From assembly GCA_905221605.1 (NCBI GenBank), contig CAJNDS010000778.1, positions 1 to 64,000 on the forward strand: a stretch of DNA of 64,000 nucleotides, written 5' to 3'. The stretch comes from Symbiodinium natans. Taxonomy: Eukaryota; Sar; Dinophyceae; Suessiales; Symbiodiniaceae. Below are positions 24,188-34,605 of the stretch, piece by piece. A program made the translations under genes and the position numbers. A model generated the notes under the pieces. That model had not been told where the DNA came from and ran no database searches. It saw only the letters and a list, made by a program, of their open reading frames with translations. Position 1 is the first letter of the stretch. Each line of letters starts with the position of its first letter.

Positions 24188-24249
24188 CTCCGGGTAAAGA
24201 GCACAAAGTGCAGACGAGCATCTCTTGCAACGGATCGGAAATCATGGTC

Positions 24250-25260
24250 TTCATACAGCGGACCCTAGGCAGGACCAGGGCCGCTGGGATATTCTGATGC
24301 AGCTTTTGGTCACTTTTTTGCAATTCGGGTAGGCCACCTGGAGCATATTGTTGACGCAGTGAATGGCCTCAGGAGAAAAAGGTCCCTTGAGCTTTCGATT
24401 TCGTGCAGATGTTGCAAAGCACAGCTTGTTCAAGCAAGTCTACATCCGCTGGGTGCTTTCCTTACTTCTCCAATAACCAAGGGAAACCAAAATTTTACAG
24501 TTCAACTATTGGCTAAGTAAGTTTCTGAGGGGCACAAGTTGTCAGCAAAGCCAGAATTATGCCTCCCTAGATGTGGGGATGGGCCGTGTCGGCCATCTTC
24601 AGTGTGCAAGACATATGGGTAGTTGTCAAAATCATAATCCCTTTTGAGGTACCCTAAATACATATTAGGTGCCGCATGATAAGAGGAATGCCAAAAGGGA
24701 CCATAATTTTGACAACCACCCATATGAACCTTGCTTGCCGCTGAAGGAATGATGCCGATACATGGGATTTCTTGGGTTTCGATGGTGAATTTCTGCTTCT
24801 AACCATTCGGATAACCCGTAGTGCGTCAACTCCGAATCAGGATTCAACACTTTTGTGCTGTAGATCGGTACTAGCTCTACATGGTCACCGGCCATCCTCA
24901 TGGCAATGCTGGGGGTCAAGCGCACAGGGAGCCGACTTGCTTTTCGTGATATATCCCGCCCGGGCCAAACGGACTCTGGTCCTTTGCGCCTAGCAGAGCT
25001 GCAGGCAAACGGTTTAGGGTTTAGGGTTTAGGGGGTTTGCATGATGAATCGCAGGAATGCGTCCTGCTTCTCCGTCCTTTGCAACGTCTGCAAGGCCTTT
25101 AATCGGCCTGCAGTGAGAGCTGGCAGCTTCATGCGCGTGCGAAGCATGGTGTAGCAGGCAAAGCTAAGGACGGCGCATGTTGAAACTGCCGGATGCTCTT
25201 GAGCAAGGCAGTGCTGATGATCCGAATTGTACTGGAAAGCGCGGCAGACGTGAAAATGCA
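24250..25260 (-). CDS. Unknown gene, candidate exons
   Basis: Minus-strand coding-like stretches: about 25,245-25,030 (MLRTRMKLPALTAGRLKALQ), 24,960-24,735 (VELVPIYSTKVLNPDSELTH then YGLSEWLEAEIHHRNPRNPM), and two frames in 24,450-24,260 (KHPADVDLLEQAVLCNICTK; SPEAIHCVNNMLQ). Between them lie a family F and a family A element, each placed where an intron would be; the donor side of the family F element reads AAGCAAG|GTTCATATGGG. No family recognised. Two overlapping frames at 24,260-24,450 mean the exact exon boundaries, or a frameshift, are unresolved. Confidence 0.45.
24461..24521. mobile_element. TIR element, family A, short copy
   Basis: 61 bp version: ends CTTACTTCTCCAATAACCAA and TTGGCTAAGTAAG. 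On the minus strand the direct repeat GAAA flanks it (CTCAGAAA-CTTACTT ... AAGTAAG-GAAAGC), giving a GA donor and an AG|G acceptor, as in translocator intron 8. Confidence 0.78.
24612..24726. mobile_element. TIR element, family F (introner-like)
   Basis: 115 bp flanked by CATATG on both sides. The inverted repeats are about 36 bp long: left CATATGGGTAGTTGTCAAAA, continuing TCATAATCCCTTTTG; right complement CATATGGGTGGTTGTCAAAA, continuing TTATGGTCCCTTTTG. The two arms match at about nine of ten positions. It sits between two minus-strand coding stretches. Confidence 0.82.
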
Positions 25261-25589
25261 AACAATCTGCGGCACGCGTTGTTTCGTCCCAAGAGTTAAT
25301 CTTCTGTGAGCAGCTAGTTTTCAGTCCCTTGCGACATTGCAGCGTTTAAGCAATGGCTTGTGCGCTTTACTGCATCAAGGTGCATAGCAGCATGCAGCGC
25401 AGGTTTTTCTTAAGGCTATACAACGTCGGGACATAGCAAGGTTGACAAGGATTCAAGTCGACGGGACCTGTCTTACTTCAGGGAACTCTGTCAGCAGGAC
25501 AAACAACGGTTGGCTGCATGGTGCTGCGGGTGGTAGTTCCTGATTATGGTCTCCCAAATGTTACGCGGGTAACCCCTTGTGTTCCCTAG

Positions 25590-26550
25590 CACCCTAGACC
25601 CCAACCCTCACCCCTAAACCCTAAACCCTTCTCGAGGATTATGAGGCTTGATCGCGGTGTTTCTTGGGAAGCTTTTGCCTCCTTCAACGGTGCAGTTCTC
25701 TCATTCTTCAAGCTGTAGTTCTGTGTGTTTGACCCCGGTGTGAGGCTTCCAAAAAACAACCCTAAACCCTAAACCCTAAACCCTAAACTCTCAACCTTAA
25801 ACCCCAAACCCCAAACCCTACACTCCCTACACCCGAAACCCTAAGCCCTCCTACCTTTTACCTCTAGGGGCTGGTGTTTTCTGGGCCCTGGCTGTTTTCA
25901 GCTTATGAATGCGGCTCTCTAAATTAGGTTGCGCCTTTTTTGGGCCTCCTAGAAATCGTACGGCACCCTTACAATGAGGACCCAAAAAGGGACCCTGAAT
26001 TCTTTAGAGAACTACCCAGATCTGTGTTCTTTTCAGGTCCCACTCGCACGTACTATAAGCATCAATCAGCTTACATCGACACGCTCCCAGGCCTTTGAGA
26101 CTTTTGAGGGGCGACTGCCCAAGAGATGTCCGGTGCAAAATGGTGCAAACGCGTCCGACAAAGTACCACAACAAAATCTGCCGCAACACACCGTGGCAAA
26201 GCGTGAACCATTATGCGACACAAGAACGCGTGGGCAAGATCACATGCCCAACAATGCGCAATGAACACGTGCAACGCCATTGTGTGGTGCAACATGTTGG
26301 CAGAGTCTCTCCAGCAATCTTGAAAATCCGATAAAAACGATTCCTTTCGAAGAGATGAAGAAGCCTCGGGCCCATGATGCCGCTTGAACCTTTAATGCCT
26401 GTTTCCTGTGGAAATGGTCACGGGTTCCTACAGCGGCTGCTTTTCTGAGCTTCCTTCAATTTATTGATTGCCAGGCCAACCGCTTTATTACGTAGACTTG
26501 CTACATGAAACAACCAGAGGGCATTTCTCATTTTCTGCGAGTGTGCCTCA
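25590..26550. other. No supported gene; telomere-type repeats and weak frames
   Basis: CCCTAAA units at 25,600-25,625 and 25,757-25,850. A plus-strand frame (25,974-26,264) and minus-strand frames in the same place are open, but neither is clearly coding. Part of 26,430-26,550 may hold the last exon(s) of the PDZ gene. Confidence 0.35.
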
Positions 26551-26554
26551 CGTC

Positions 26555-26909
26555 TCAAGCAAGCCGCTTCACCTCTGCTGCCACCTGTTCTATCGGATGC
26601 TTCATCAGTTCGCTCAGGCATCCAACCACCAAGCTCGCTCCATCGCCGAAAGCGGTGCTGAAGCGCTCCTGACCGGGGGGACACACGAAGCCGAGTCATG
26701 GTCTCCACACCAGAGCTGCTTTTAACGATGTTTTCCGACCCGGATTCTGTGTTTAGGGTTTTAGGGTTTAGAGTTTAGGATTTAGAGTTTAGAACTTGAA
26801 GTATCCTAACCTCCACGGTGTCTTCGTCCAGGCCAGTCAGAGGTGAGCCACCAACGGCCAGGACGACGTCTCCTTGGCGTAGATCCTTTTGCCCAGGCTG
26901 CCTTTCAAC
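26555..26909 (-). CDS. PDZ-domain protein (two exons of a longer gene)
   Basis: Exon 26,909-26,811 (99 nt, phase 0 both sides, acceptor TGCAG|G, GT donor) encodes DLRQGDVVLAVGGSPLTGL followed by DEDTVE. Exon from 26,668 (acceptor GTCAG|G) continues ERFSTAFGDGASLVVGCLSE. Together they form the second half of a PDZ domain: the GD-x-V/I-L-x-V strand and helix, then the F-x-x-A-F-x-D-G-A-x-L-x-V end. PDZ domains bind C-terminal peptides and act as scaffolds. The second exon could end at a stop (26,557-26,555) or at a GT donor just before it (GCAGAG|GTGAAG). The beginning of the domain and the rest of the protein must lie to the right (possibly 27,030-27,500) but I could not fix those exons. Confidence 0.72.
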
Positions 26910-27246
26910 CTGCAGTTAAACCCTAAACCCTAAACCCTAAACCCTAAGCCCTAAACCCTAAACCCGCAGTATCCAGAGCTTTTGCTGTGAGCGCTCATGT
27001 GTGCTATGTGGCCTTGTGAGCCTAGGGTCCCTCCTTCTCTAAATACCTACCCCCCATGAGCACCCCTCCCCTCAGGACCACCCATAAATCCTTTCACGAA
27101 AGGTTTGAACATTCGCAAAGTAGTACGTCGGAGTTTGCCCGTCACTGCACCAGGCATTCTAATATGTGTACTGTGCACTGACGGTAAACGACACAATCTT
27201 CAGAATGACACCGCTGATCATTCCCCTATGCATGCGTTAAGCCACT

Positions 27247-27495
27247 TCATGCTGATGACCCAGCATACCGCCAAACTTCGCGGTTTGTCAGGCTACTTGC
27301 TCCCCTTGGTACCTTCCGCACCAGTGCAGGATCTTTTAACTTTAATGGCCTCCGCAGATCCCATGAGTCAAGGCAAATCCCTGGAAAATCTGGCTCCGGC
27401 CGTGCTTCGGAAACTGCAAAGTGAGGCGCCTTGTCCACAGCATACCCGAGCTTGACCCAGCGAAGCTGCAAACCTGCACCTTGGCAGAGAAGCAT
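27247..27495 (-). CDS. Candidate exon, unknown product
   Basis: Minus-strand frame with GAGLQLRWVKLGYAVDKAPH and FAVSEARPEPDFPG. Same strand and just upstream of the PDZ exons, so it may be part of that gene. No family recognised; the plus strand is also open here. Confidence 0.3.
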   Translation of the reverse strand: MLLCQGAGLQLRWVKLGYAVDKAPHFAVSEARPEPDFPGICLDSWDLRRPLKLKDPALVRKVPRGASSLTNREVWRYAGSSA

Positions 27496-27573
27496 GCACC
27501 CTTGGGCCCTTTTTAGGGTTTAGGGTTTAGGTTTAGGGTGCCACGTTGCTGCGTATCTGCTGGATTGTATCTG

Positions 27574-27722
27574 CTTTAAGACAACCTGTTCTTCAGCACA
27601 CGTGTTGACCTCCTGCCTGTGGCATCCACACGCAGCTGGCCTGTCCTGAGCAGCTCCCTCACGTCACCCGTGGCCTCCTCAGGCATTGGGGACGGGAGCC
27701 CAAATTGAGCGTGCCCGCAACT
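27574..27722 (-). CDS. C-terminal exon, unknown product
   Basis: Reads PSPMPEEATGDVRELLRTGQ, LRVDATGRRSTRVLKNRLS and stop on the minus strand, next to a family E element (27,721-27,850) which should be the intron before it. The next upstream piece, if any, lies beyond 27,850. Unknown function; possibly the end of a short gene between the SAM/Tudor and PDZ genes. Confidence 0.45.
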
Positions 27723-28141
27723 TCTGGGCCTATCTGGGGGTTTCCGCAAAAAGGGGCACCTTATTGGGGTCCTTATTATAAAGGGACGCCTACCGTTTGA
27801 GGACTTTATTAGGGATCCTTTGTTTTTTTCATAGACCCCCAAATTTAGATGTGCCGAAGGAAATGAGCCCCGACACCCGAAATCCGCAGCCCAAACAAGA
27901 AATGGGCAAGCCATGCACCCTCAGTTCAAACCAAATCCCTTAATTAGGGGTTTAGGGTTTAGGGTTTAGGGTTTAGTCTAACCCCAACCCTAAACCCAGG
28001 GAGAGGAGAAAGCCTACACCAAAATGTTCAACCTGGTCTAGGAAGGACCTCCTGAACTAAGTCAACTTTGCCAGGTAAGTCACCCTGTGACTGTTTTGGG
28101 GCTTGACATAATTGCAGGGAAGAAAATTTCTTGTGGGGCGG

Positions 28142-28212
28142 CTTGAACCCTAAACCCTAAACCCTAAGCCCTAAACCCTAAACCCTAAACCCTAAACCCT
28201 AAACCCTAAACC
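28142..28212. repeat. (CCCTAAA)n array
   Basis: About ten CCCTAAA units, intergenic, 3' of the SAM/Tudor gene. Confidence 0.88.
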
Positions 28213-28317
28213 GCCGGGCCTCACCGTGCCGCTTAAGTTCATCTAGCCTCATCCTCTGCAAAATCAAATCTTACAGCGAGTGGACCGTTTAAAGAGTGAC
28301 GGAATCAGCTTCGACGC

Positions 28318-28400
28318 TGCAGAGGGAGGGGGGGGGGGGGGGTGGGGGCGGGGGGGGGGGGTGGAGGGTGTGGGGGGGGAGGGGGGGGGGGGGGGGTGAA
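28318..28400 (+). repeat. G-tract cluster
   Basis: Runs of 9-18 G separated by single T, C or A. Could form G-quadruplexes. Non-coding. Confidence 0.85.
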
Positions 28401-28611
28401 GGGGCTGAACACCCTGAACCCACCACGAACCGCTGGGAGGGAGAGGGTGGGGCCAGTTCTTGGACGAGATAACAAAACCACTGTTCAAAATGAGTTGGGT
28501 GCCCAGCTTGTTTGAAGCCGGGACTCCTCTACTCCCCTTAGAACCTTAGCAAAAATAATATCTTTAATATCCTCTTGGGTTTTATATAAACAAAAACAAA
28601 CAAATAAATCC

Positions 28612-29051
28612 CTAAAGGGGTTGTAGACTGGCCTCATCGTCTGAGTCTACAGGCTCCAGCAAATACTTCCCTCCGCCAAGCGCATCCAGTGGTAACGTCT
28701 CCTCATAATCATCCTCCAAATGACGAATCTGAATGCCTGTTCCAGTAACATCCAGGACCTCACAGTGAGAAGGGCAGTGTGCAGCATGAGTCAGAATAAG
28801 GCTAGAGGTGTTGATGCTAAAGACCAGAAAAAACTTTGACTTGCAGTGGCTTCCCGCTCGGGCCTGTGCCATGTAGCTTCCCTGCCACTTGCCCTTGAGC
28901 ACACGAACTGAAACGCGCTTTCCAGGTAACTGCTCTTTGGCAGTTTTCAGCTTTAAGTCTTGCAGGATGTCCTCCCACTTCGCCTGGATCTCCTGCAGGA
29001 GAAAGAGTGTCTCTGCGCTGCAGATGATAGCAGTCCACAGCAATGGAAGGC

Positions 29052-29090
<39 letters not shown>

Positions 29091-29493
29091 CATATATATA
29101 TATATACGTATATATGTATAGGTAGATCATGCAAGTACATGTGAAAGGTATATAGCATACAGTATGTATTATGCATCCACAAAATACAAAAAACTACGTA
29201 GTTAACATAAGTTAGAAGATGAGAGTAGATAATCTACCATATACAACGAACAGTATATATATATATATGCATACATTTACATAGATATAATAATGATGGA
29301 CAATATGATATGTGTGTATATATGTATATCGATGCAAATACATAGATACAACCCGATACAACACGATACAATGCAATGGGCTGCAGTGGAATGCCTGCAA
29401 TGGAACGCAATGGAACGCAATGGAATGCAATGGAATCCAATGGGATGCAATGCAACGCTAATACAGAATATGTAATATGACATAATGTGAATC

Positions 29494-29526
<33 letters not shown>

Positions 29527-30360
29527 CTATAGTATGTGGGATGGTGTAATAGCCGAAAAATAAAATATCTCGTATCTAGCAGAATGAAAAACTCATATAT
29601 ACATTTTTGTACTCATCATCTTAGTCACAATAGCAGTAAGAGGAAGCAAACTACAGCATCGCCATCCTTCAGCGCTCGAACGCCGTGCTCTTGACACCAT
29701 TCCTTTGTACAGCGATCGAAGATGCAGGCACAACACAATAATTTACGTTTTGAGCGCGCAAGGCGGAATGCAATGCTAACCTTTTGACTTCTCCACGCAG
29801 CCTGCTTAGGTTCTGGCTTGAGTCGAGGTGCCAAAACATCCTCCAAATATTCCTCCAGCTCAACTTCTTCCAGCCACTCAGACAAACCAGGTACTTGGAG
29901 TGTGGCTTCATCACCTTGATTCACACATGGAGATGCTGTCTTCTCCAGCTTCAATTCGCCAACGACTTCCTCCCAGTTCTCCTGGACCTCCTCCAAAAGC
30001 ACGGCCCCATTCTCATCACACCAGTGTGCCACCCGCTCCATACAGTGCTCATACCCAACTTCGCGAAGCCACTGCCGAAGACCTTTGATCTCACCAGAAG
30101 CCTGATCCGCCGTTGCAGGGAGTTGTTTGGCATCGTCTGCCAGCTGGCACTCTGAGCTAAAGTAGCTCTCAATCTCCTCGGCTGTCTTCTACTCGGGGGT
30201 TTAGGGGTTTAGGGTATATTCATCTGGGAAACTTGGGGGGCACTAGCACCTAAAAAAGTCGTGGGCAAGCAGCACTTCGGGTGTAGGTTCCCTTGTACTT
30301 GAGCATCATCTCCTCCAGGGTGTGGGCTCTGCCATCTTCGGGGTCCACACGTCTCTGCAT
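28612..30360 (-). CDS. Two SAM-like repeats plus Tudor/Agenet-like domain protein
   Basis: Exons on my model: 30,360-30,274 (29 codons, from ATG), 30,176-29,832, 29,702-29,667 (12 codons) and 28,992-28,612 (to stop TAG); every junction is phase 0. Introns have GC, GC and GA donors and AG|G acceptors. Predicted length is 282 residues, or about 247 if a possible GC-AG intron in the last exon is removed. Residues 61-106 and 126-171 are two 46-residue repeats that align without a gap (21 identities; shared pattern GL..WL.EV, E..V, WC.E.G, W then L-K-L), resembling SAM-type helical bundles. The C-terminal part (VSVRVLKGKWQGSYMAQ ... IRHLEDDYEETLPLDAL) looks like a Tudor/Agenet fold. Likely a protein-interaction or chromatin-reader type protein; the precise role is unknown. 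The ungapped repeat match is what fixes the small third exon. Confidence 0.7.
29053..29560. repeat. CT, TA and ATGCAATGGA simple repeats inside an intron
   Basis: Within the 674 nt intron 29,666-28,993: (TCTC)n at 29,053-29,087, several TATATA blocks, and 29,365-29,460 made of imperfect GCAATGGAAT units. Confidence 0.85.
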
Positions 30361-30639
30361 GGCGAGATAGGTGGCAGAAAGTGCGGGAAAACTGCGGGGG
30401 CACCGCACGGTCGTAAGATGTGGGCACCACTTTGGCTACATGTGAGTAGATATTTGAGCAAGTTTTCAGGGCTATCGCAAGATTATCGCAAGATTGCACT
30501 TGTCCCCCCCCCCCAACATTTTCCGACGGAATCTTCGGGGTTTCGATGGGTTTCGTGGATGGATGGGTTGCGTTGTCGAAGCTTGGCGACGGCAGCTCAG
30601 TCAGGAACAGCGTCAAGCCAAGGGCCTCATGTCATGTGT

Positions 30640-30776
30640 GGGCTACCCTAAACTCTAAAAACCCTAAAAAACCCCAAAAAACCCTAACAAAAACCTAAAA
30701 AACCCTAAAAAACCCTAAAAAACCCTGAAAGACCCTAAAAAACCCTAAAAAACCCCAACAACCCTAAACCCCGCTA
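30640..30776. repeat. AACCCTAAAA-type degenerate telomere array
   Basis: About twelve units of AACCCTAAAA (one base longer than the usual CCCTAAA) in the short gap between two minus-strand genes. Confidence 0.8.
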
Positions 30777-33132
30777 CAGTGCGAGCGAGGACGCGACTTT
30801 TTTCTTCATGCGTAAAGCGATCGGCGGAGAATCGATGTCGGTCTCCAGTTGGCTGTCGGCCCTGCAGGCCAAACATCCACAGAGAAGTTTGCGTGGAGGT
30901 TCATGGCACTTAACCCGATTGTAACTGTGGCTGATGACCCACTTATAAGCCCCTTAAGTGCCCTGATGTGGTTATAAGTGGGTTGTAAGTACAGTTATCA
31001 TTGGGTTATTAACTGCCATGAACCTTCAAGTGAGGTTTGCAGCCCTGAGCCCTAAGCCCTAAGCCCTAAAGGCAGCAAGGGTTGACACCTCTTTGGAGCA
31101 CCAGCTGCCCATGCTGGGGACTTCTATGGTCTGAGAGACTTCGGCAACTCCACAAAGACCTGCGGCAAAGCAGTTTAGGGTTTAGGGTTTCGGGTTTAGG
31201 GTATCGGGCTTAGGGTTTAGGAGGGTGCACGGCAAACGTCGAGTGCTTGTCGTCTTGTCAATGCTTCCAGGTGCCTGGTGCGCGAACTCTCGCATCCCAA
31301 GCATTTGCGGGGCTTCATGCGCAGAAGAGCCTGCCGCGACCTGCAATACAACCAGTATCTGTGAGGTGGCCTGCTTGATATTCCCCCTGGTTCTTAGTAT
31401 AAGGAATGAGGGAATGAGTACCCTATACTCCTATACAGTCCCTTAAAGGGTTCATAAAGGCCCCTCATTCCCTCATTCCCTACTAAGAACCAGCCAGTTA
31501 TTTGCAGGGCCTCGAAAACTGATCCGAGCTTAGCTTCCGTACATGATGACACCTGAAGTGCAAAGCTCAAGCCAGGGCGCGAAGAAACTGTCTGTCTTCC
31601 CAGACCCCCTTGGGAAAATCCAAAAAGTAGATCCCTTTAAGGGTTCCTAAGAATGAACCAATAGTAAACCCTAAACCCTAAACCCTTTTTGGATCCTCCC
31701 ATAGAGGTCTGGGTTTGGGAGCTGCAGAGCGAAAGCTGAGACGTCTGCATAAAGCTTGGCTGCTTGTCCGCCTGTTCCAGCATCTGTCCATAGCTCTTCC
31801 GCCGGGGCCTGGTTCGGTTTAGGGTTTAGGGTTTAGGGTTTAGGGTTTAGGGTTTAGGGTTTAGGGTTTAGGGTTTAGGGTTTAGGGTTTAGGGTTTAGG
31901 GTTTAGGGTTTAGGGTTTAGGGGTGAGGGTTTAGGGTTTAGGGTTTAGGGTTTAGGGTTTAGGGTTTAGGGTTTAGGGTTTAGGGTTTAGGGTTTGGGGT
32001 TTAGGGTTTAGGGTTTAGGGTTTCGGGTTTCGGGTATAGGGTTTAGGGTTTAGGGTTCAGGGTTCAGGGTTCAGTGTTTAGGGTTTGAGAACTCACTCTG
32101 TCCAGAACCAAAGGCTCGTCTCCTGCACATTGGAGAGGGCTGATGACACTCGACTGTCATGTGAAGCCCGCCTTTCGTACCCAATCCCGTGGAATGCAGT
32201 GGACTCGCGTCACCTGAAAGGAAAACCCAAATAAGACCCTAAACCCTAAACCCTAAACCCTAAACCCTAAACCCCAAACCCCAAACCCTAGTAAGAATAC
32301 CGGTGAGAGCAGTTGACGGCACCTCTGGCTCCGCGTCGACCTGAAGAAAAGCAGCTGAAAAAAAAACAGAAAACGCCTTGGAGGCCACGAGCTGCTTTGC
32401 CCTGAAAGAACCAGGGGGACAGATGTGCACAAGGTACTGTTCTTGTGAACACTCATATGGTTAATCCTCATATTGCTGTTCCTACTCTTATAACTCGTAC
32501 CAAGATCAATTCGATTCTTGGCCACCTCCGTGGCCACCAAGCCGACGGCGACGAAGTCCGTCGATGGCGGAATTGGCCTAACAAAAGGCGATCTGGAGCG
32601 CCCACCAGCAGCGATGAGGGGCTTTTGCAAACAATTTGGGTACCCTTTTGTGGGTCTCCGAGAATGAGGATATAGTACTTAAGGCTATATAAAGGGAACC
32701 CTGTTGAGCCTGCCTCCAGAGGTGTAGCTGACTTTCACCAGCAACTTGAGACCATGCCTCGTGGCAAGGGGCGCGCGTTGCAGAAGGACAGTTGTAGCTT
32801 CGGTTGCTTGAGGGCGCCTTCCGGAATCTCACCTGAAGAAGCTCAAGAAGACATGTGGTTGCGCATCAGGCTACAGTGACAGTAGACTTTCCCACTGACG
32901 AAACTTTGCACTTCAAAAAAGTTGTCGGATGAGCCGCCGGATGGGGTAGAACCGCCTCAAGAAAAGCTTCCAAACCGGAGTAGTCCTCAGCAGCTGAAAG
33001 TACTGCTACAAAGGAGCCCAAGTGATGTCCCGACAGCAAGCTGGGAAGCCGACCCCTGAATGAAACCAACCGCTTTCTTCTTGATCGAAAACCTCGAGCA
33101 GGGTAACCTCGGCTTGTTCGGAGACTACTCAT
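30777..33132 (-). CDS. Unknown multi-exon gene (about ten candidate exons)
   Basis: Minus-strand pieces in order: 33,132-32,870 from an ATG (RKRLVSFRGRLPSLLSG; YSGLEAFLEAVLPHP); about 32,800-32,705 (TRHGLKLLVKVSYTSGGRL); about 32,620-32,490 (STDFVAVGLVATEVAKNRID); about 32,402-32,375 (AKQLVASK); about 32,342-32,300 (VDAEPEVPSTALT, acceptor CTTCAG|G); about 32,214-32,165 (VTRVHCIPRDWVRKAGF); 31,815-31,695 (AEELWTDAGTGGQAAKLYAD, VSAFALQLPNPDLYG); about 31,605-31,535 (FFAPWLELCTSGVIMYGS); 31,400-31,225 (NIKQATSQILVVLQVAAGSS, EAPQMLGMREFAHQAPGS); about 31,155-31,070 (TIEVPSMGSWCSKEVSTLAA); and about 30,865-30,777 (ETDIDSPPIALRMKKKVASS to stop). TTTAGGG arrays, a family B and a family C element occupy the introns. 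I recognise no domain; it could be more than one gene. Confidence 0.5.
30894..31032. mobile_element. TIR element, family C
   Basis: Ends GGAGGTTCATGG and CCATGAACCTTCAAG are inverted repeats; interior contains TTATAAG / CTTATAA arms. Lies between the last two exons of the unknown gene, so probably forms that intron. Confidence 0.72.
31387..31493. mobile_element. TIR element, family B (introner-like)
   Basis: 107 bp with ends CTGGTTCTTAGTA and TACTAAGAACCAG, then AGGAATGAGGGAATGAG facing CTCATTCCCTCATTCCC. The centre carries CCCTTAAAGGG. It separates two coding stretches of the minus-strand unknown gene. Other copies: 52,932-53,031, about 54,301-54,440 and 57,508-57,620; translocator intron 2 is a relative. 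Confidence 0.82.
31816..32085. repeat. Largest TTTAGGG array
   Basis: About 38 nearly perfect TTTAGGG units with rare variants (GGGTGAGGG, TTTCGGG, TTCAGGG). Sits in an intron of the minus-strand unknown gene, between exons at 31,815 and about 32,165. Confidence 0.92.
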
Positions 33133-33444
33133 TGTTTAACAACACGAATTTTGCAACACTGAAAAGGATACAGCACCGTCATCATGCTGTAATGACACGC
33201 ACCAACTTATAGCTCACGGGAACCGCCAAAATCTGAAACCTAAAAGCAAACAATCATGCTCGTTGTTGTTTATCCTGCTGCGCATGCTCCGAGCCGACTC
33301 TCAACAGACTGAGGCCGATCTTCAACAGGCAACACGCAGCTGTCCAGTACTCTAAGGAAACCAAAGGTCAACGATTGGGAGTATATGGGGCGATCATGTA
33401 TTTCAATACCCAAAACGGCTTAAAGGTTACCTATTCTACCACTA

Positions 33445-34509
33445 AGAAGAAGCTTACGGGATGCAATCGCTGCGCAGCCTGTCGTACACTCTGCATATGT
33501 CTGCGTCCGAATCTTCCGAAGCCGGCTGCCACTTCATAGTCTTTCCATTGGGAATGCTGCTTCTTCAGGATCTGCTTCGGGTCTTTCGATTTTTTGGGGG
33601 GTCATGCTACAATGGACTGGAGGCCGAGTGCAAAACACTTGAGAGCGGGGCCACGAAAGCTCGACTTTTCTTTTTAGACATGCTTGCCTCTTTCGCTTCT
33701 CCTACTCTGCTGGTTTCCCTTTGCAAGGTTATACACGCTCTCAATCCCCAATCCCATACGTAGCCTTAAAAAAAGAGTAATGCGGCGGGGGGGGGGGGGG
33801 GGGGGCGGTATTCGGGGGGGTGGGGTGACCTCCAGGCCAGGGTGGGAGGAGTTGACTTCTGGGGGGGGGGGGGGGGCGGGGCGGGGGTCGACCACCAGAC
33901 TTGTAAACCAGAATGATGCAAAGCTCCAAGGACAGGAAATTAGCAAAGCCCCGCACATGTGCTGGCTTCCGAACGCCAGCGACAGCCATATCACCAAGAC
34001 CTGCCGAGATCTGTGACTGCTGCCTTGTGGCAAGTCCTGTATAGGAAACGCCAGCAGCCAGCAAGGAGTATTTGCCAACGTGACGGTGCCGCAAATTCTT
34101 TGCTTCACTTGAGGACCTCGCAGTGATCCAGCGACCAGTCGGGAATTCTGTCAAGACATGGAAGTAAGATGTCCTAAGGCCAGCGCCTCGAATGTCAGGG
34201 TTCTGCAAGACAGGTCAGACCATGGGACATTGACCCTGGAACCGTGATCTAAATCGTCCCGTCCTTGGTGCGAAGCTTCAGGGGCTTCCATATCGACAGC
34301 TTCCTCTCCGCCAAGGTGCCTGACGTCTCTACAGATTTCAGTATCTGTCGATGTGCACAGAAAGCGAGCTGGGCCCTGAGTGTTCCAGACTTCTGCCTGA
34401 ATTTCAGCCGATGCACCATGGACAAACGGAAGGGGACAAGCTCAAGTGCGTGGACGTCACAAGACCCTGGCAAAATCTCCATGAGGCCTGAGCTGCGGCC
34501 CGGGGGCAA
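33445..34509 (-). CDS. Unknown gene, three candidate exons
   Basis: Minus strand: 34,509 to about 34,270 (LVPFRLSMVHRLKFRQKSGT, AERKLSIWKPLKLRTK), a likely GA-donor intron of about 64 nt, then 34,208 to about 33,930 (NPDIRGAGLRTSYFHVLTEF, HVGKYSLLAAGVSYTGLATR), a G-rich intron (33,783-33,880), and about 33,590-33,450 (DPKQILKKQHSQWKDYEVAA, GRRHMQSVRQAAQRLHP). Acceptor of the second exon is TTGCAG. No family recognised. The plus strand of the first exon is also open with good composition, so strand choice rests on agreement with the neighbours. Confidence 0.42.
33783..33882 (+). repeat. G-rich tract
   Basis: Two blocks of long G runs (33,788-33,805 and 33,860-33,877) bracketing less biased sequence. 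Presumed intronic. Confidence 0.85.
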
Positions 34510-34530
34510 GCTGCAATGGATTCTTCGTAC

Positions 34531-34605
34531 AGGTTCATGGTACTAATAACCCAATTATAACTGTACAACCCAAATAGAACTGTACTTATAACCCACTTAG
34601 AAGCC
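34531..34605. mobile_element. TIR element, family C, partial copy
   Basis: Begins AGGTTCATGGTAC and continues TAATAACCCAATTATAACTG, TACTTATAACCCACTTAGAAG as in other family C copies, but the right terminal repeat is lost. Confidence 0.55.

Noticed and set aside
30775-31160. Plus-strand exons, including a stretch GDFYGLRDF that recalls RNF213-type proteins
   Set aside because: The minus strand of the same DNA gives good frames that fit the neighbouring exons and strand; the plus match is too short.
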